A stretch of DNA of 43,596 bases from UBA6772 sp965183875. GTDB taxonomy: Bacteria; Bacteroidota; Bacteroidia; Flavobacteriales; UBA7430. Shown here one piece after another: positions 42,585-43,596 of the stretch (positions are counted from its first letter, which is position 1; the number at the start of each line of letters is the position of its first letter). A program made the position numbers and the translations under genes. The DNA is taken from positions 1 to 43,596 of the forward strand of contig CBCYMK010000030.1 of assembly GCA_965183875.1 (NCBI GenBank), in the 5' to 3' direction. The notes beneath the pieces are model-generated. The model searched no databases. It was given only the letters and a program-made list of their open reading frames with translations, and had not been told where the DNA came from.

Positions 42585-43596
42585 AAGCGAAATTCATAAA
42601 GCACTTAAGCAGTATTGGGGCTACGACAACTTCCGACCAAAACAAGAGGAAATAATAAACAGCATTCTCAATAAAAGGGACACCCTAGCACTACTCCCTA
42701 CAGGCGGAGGGAAATCCTTATGCTACCAAATTCCTGGTGTAGTCTCCAAAGGCGTATGTATAGTAATCTCCCCTCTAGTAGCTTTAATGAAAGACCAGGT
42801 ATCGCAACTGAAACAACGCAATATTAAAGCTATTGCCCTTACTGGAGGTATGCATCATAACGAAATAGACATCGCTCTAGACAACTGCGTCTTTGGAAAT
42901 ACTAAATTCCTTTATATATCTCCAGAAAGACTACAATCAGAAATAGTTCTTGCCAGGCTTCAAAGAATGAATATAAGCTTAATTGCTGTTGACGAAGCAC
43001 ATTGCATATCTCAGTGGGGCTATGACTTTAGGCCTTCTTATTTAAATATTTCAGAAATAAGAAACCTACTTCCCAAGACGCCAATCCTTGCCCTAACAGC
43101 TACAGCCACTAAAGATGTGGCGATAGACATACAAAAGAAACTACTTTTTAAAAACGGACAACAAATACAAAACAGCTTTAGCAGAAGCAATTTAGCCTAT
43201 ATGGTTTTGGAAGAAAACCATAAGATGGAGCGCTTACACAAAATGCTTCACCGCATTAAAGGAACTGCAATAATTTACGTAAGGAGCAGAAAAAGAGCTT
43301 ATGAGTTATCTACAGAACTCAACTCTATGGGTGTAAAATCTCTTTACTACCATGCAGGACTAAGCACCAATGAAAGAAGTGATAACCAAGAAAAGTGGAT
43401 GAATAACTCCGCTAGGGTAATGGTTGCAACAAATGCATTTGGTATGGGAATAGACAAAGGGGATGTACGACTTGTAGTACACCTTCAAACCCCTAATTCT
43501 CTTGAAGCATACTTCCAAGAAGCTGGTAGAGCTGGTAGAGATGGGGAGAAATCTTTTGCTGTAAGCTTGTACCAAAAATCTGATCTAGAATCAAGT
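42577..43596 (+). CDS. recQ: RecQ-type ATP-dependent DNA helicase, 5' part
   Basis: 340 residues are visible and the frame runs off the window. Motifs in order: FRPKQEEIINSIL (motif 0), LLPTGGGKSLCYQIP (Walker A), VISPLVALMKDQV, VDEAHCISQWGYDFRPSYL (DEAH plus the RecQ aromatic loop), LALTATATKDV, IIYVRSRKRAYELS, YYHAGLS, VATNAFGMGIDKGDVRLVVH and YFQEAGRAGRDG. A TTG start at 42577 is the best, overlapping the ATPase gene's stop by 8 nt; no ATG is nearby in frame. RQC and HRDC domains, if present, are beyond the edge. Genome maintenance role by family. Confidence 0.95.
   Translation, partial: MNKSEIHKALKQYWGYDNFRPKQEEIINSILNKRDTLALLPTGGGKSLCYQIPGVVSKGVCIVISPLVALMKDQVSQLKQRNIKAIALTGGMHHNEIDIALDNCVFGNTKFLYISPERLQSEIVLARLQRMNISLIAVDEAHCISQWGYDFRPSYLNISEIRNLLPKTPILALTATATKDVAIDIQKKLLFKNGQQIQNSFSRSNLAYMVLEENHKMERLHKMLHRIKGTAIIYVRSRKRAYELSTELNSMGVKSLYYHAGLSTNERSDNQEKWMNNSARVMVATNAFGMGIDKGDVRLVVHLQTPNSLEAYFQEAGRAGRDGEKSFAVSLYQKSDLESS

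Overview
The window comes from an AT-rich bacterium of the phylum Bacteroidota, most likely a marine member of the Flavobacteriaceae. Several signs point there: two large secreted proteins end in type IX secretion (T9SS) type A sorting domains; many starts are preceded by the Bacteroidota -7 promoter element TAnnTTTG instead of a strong Shine-Dalgarno; and family-specific proteins are present (GWxTD protein, DUF3089 lipoprotein, NfeD/SPFH pair, DUF493, quinone-type PyrD). No prophage, insertion sequence, integrase or CRISPR array is visible. The region reads as ordinary chromosome with a few accessory genes.

Layout. 1-5.8 kb: 3' end of an FtsX/LolE-like permease, then a minus-strand run pyrD - hisS - histidine ammonia-lyase - threonine aldolase. 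5.9-9.4 kb: minus-strand overlapping cluster of a redoxin lipoprotein, a cytochrome c/copper monooxygenase-like lipoprotein and an ExeM-like nuclease lipoprotein. 9.5-11 kb: NfeD + SPFH protein. 11-15.3 kb: GNAT-like acyltransferase, membrane metallophosphoesterase, RGG-tailed DEAD-box helicase. 15.7-20.4 kb: MoeB/ThiF-rhodanese gene with two frame breaks, LRR T9SS protein, small HTH regulator + membrane protein, C1B-like cysteine peptidase, ndk. 20.4-25 kb: GT2 glycosyltransferase, LpxL-like acyltransferase and GWxTD protein in overlapping order, tRNA-Ser(TGA) as its own transcription unit, DUF58. 25-31 kb: DUF3089 lipoprotein, a TPR/OB-fold protein of uncertain role, two glycosyltransferases, FtsE-like ATPase. 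31-33 kb: a cysteine-bearing lipoprotein followed by an outer-membrane barrel fused to a heavy-metal-binding domain. 32.8-37.8 kb: a 1670-residue reprolysin-like metalloprotease with nine Cys-bounded repeats. 38-43.6 kb: FAD oxidoreductase, AI-2E permease (frame broken), protoporphyrinogen oxidase, DUF493, NadR-like P-loop ATPase (frame broken), and the 5' part of recQ.

How genes work together. The three envelope genes at 20.4-23.8 kb and the two glycosyltransferases at 28-30.3 kb look like surface glycan/lipid functions. The redoxin + cytochrome/monooxygenase pair forms an exported redox unit. The lipoprotein + HMA-barrel pair looks like a metal-handling outer-membrane unit. Several transcription ends are marked by clear hairpin + T-run terminators placed between converging genes.

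The most notable points are: four frame-breaking indels in three plus-strand genes, at least three of them in homopolymers (sequencing error or real decay); the orphan TPR/OB protein at 26.5-27.9 kb; the HMA-fused barrel with paired cysteines; the cytochrome/PHM-like monooxygenase with a redoxin; and a compact divergent promoter at 42.0 kb with an inverted repeat and a possibly leaderless transcript. I did not find an unmistakable new defence or mobile system. All family calls were made by reading the sequence without database searches.
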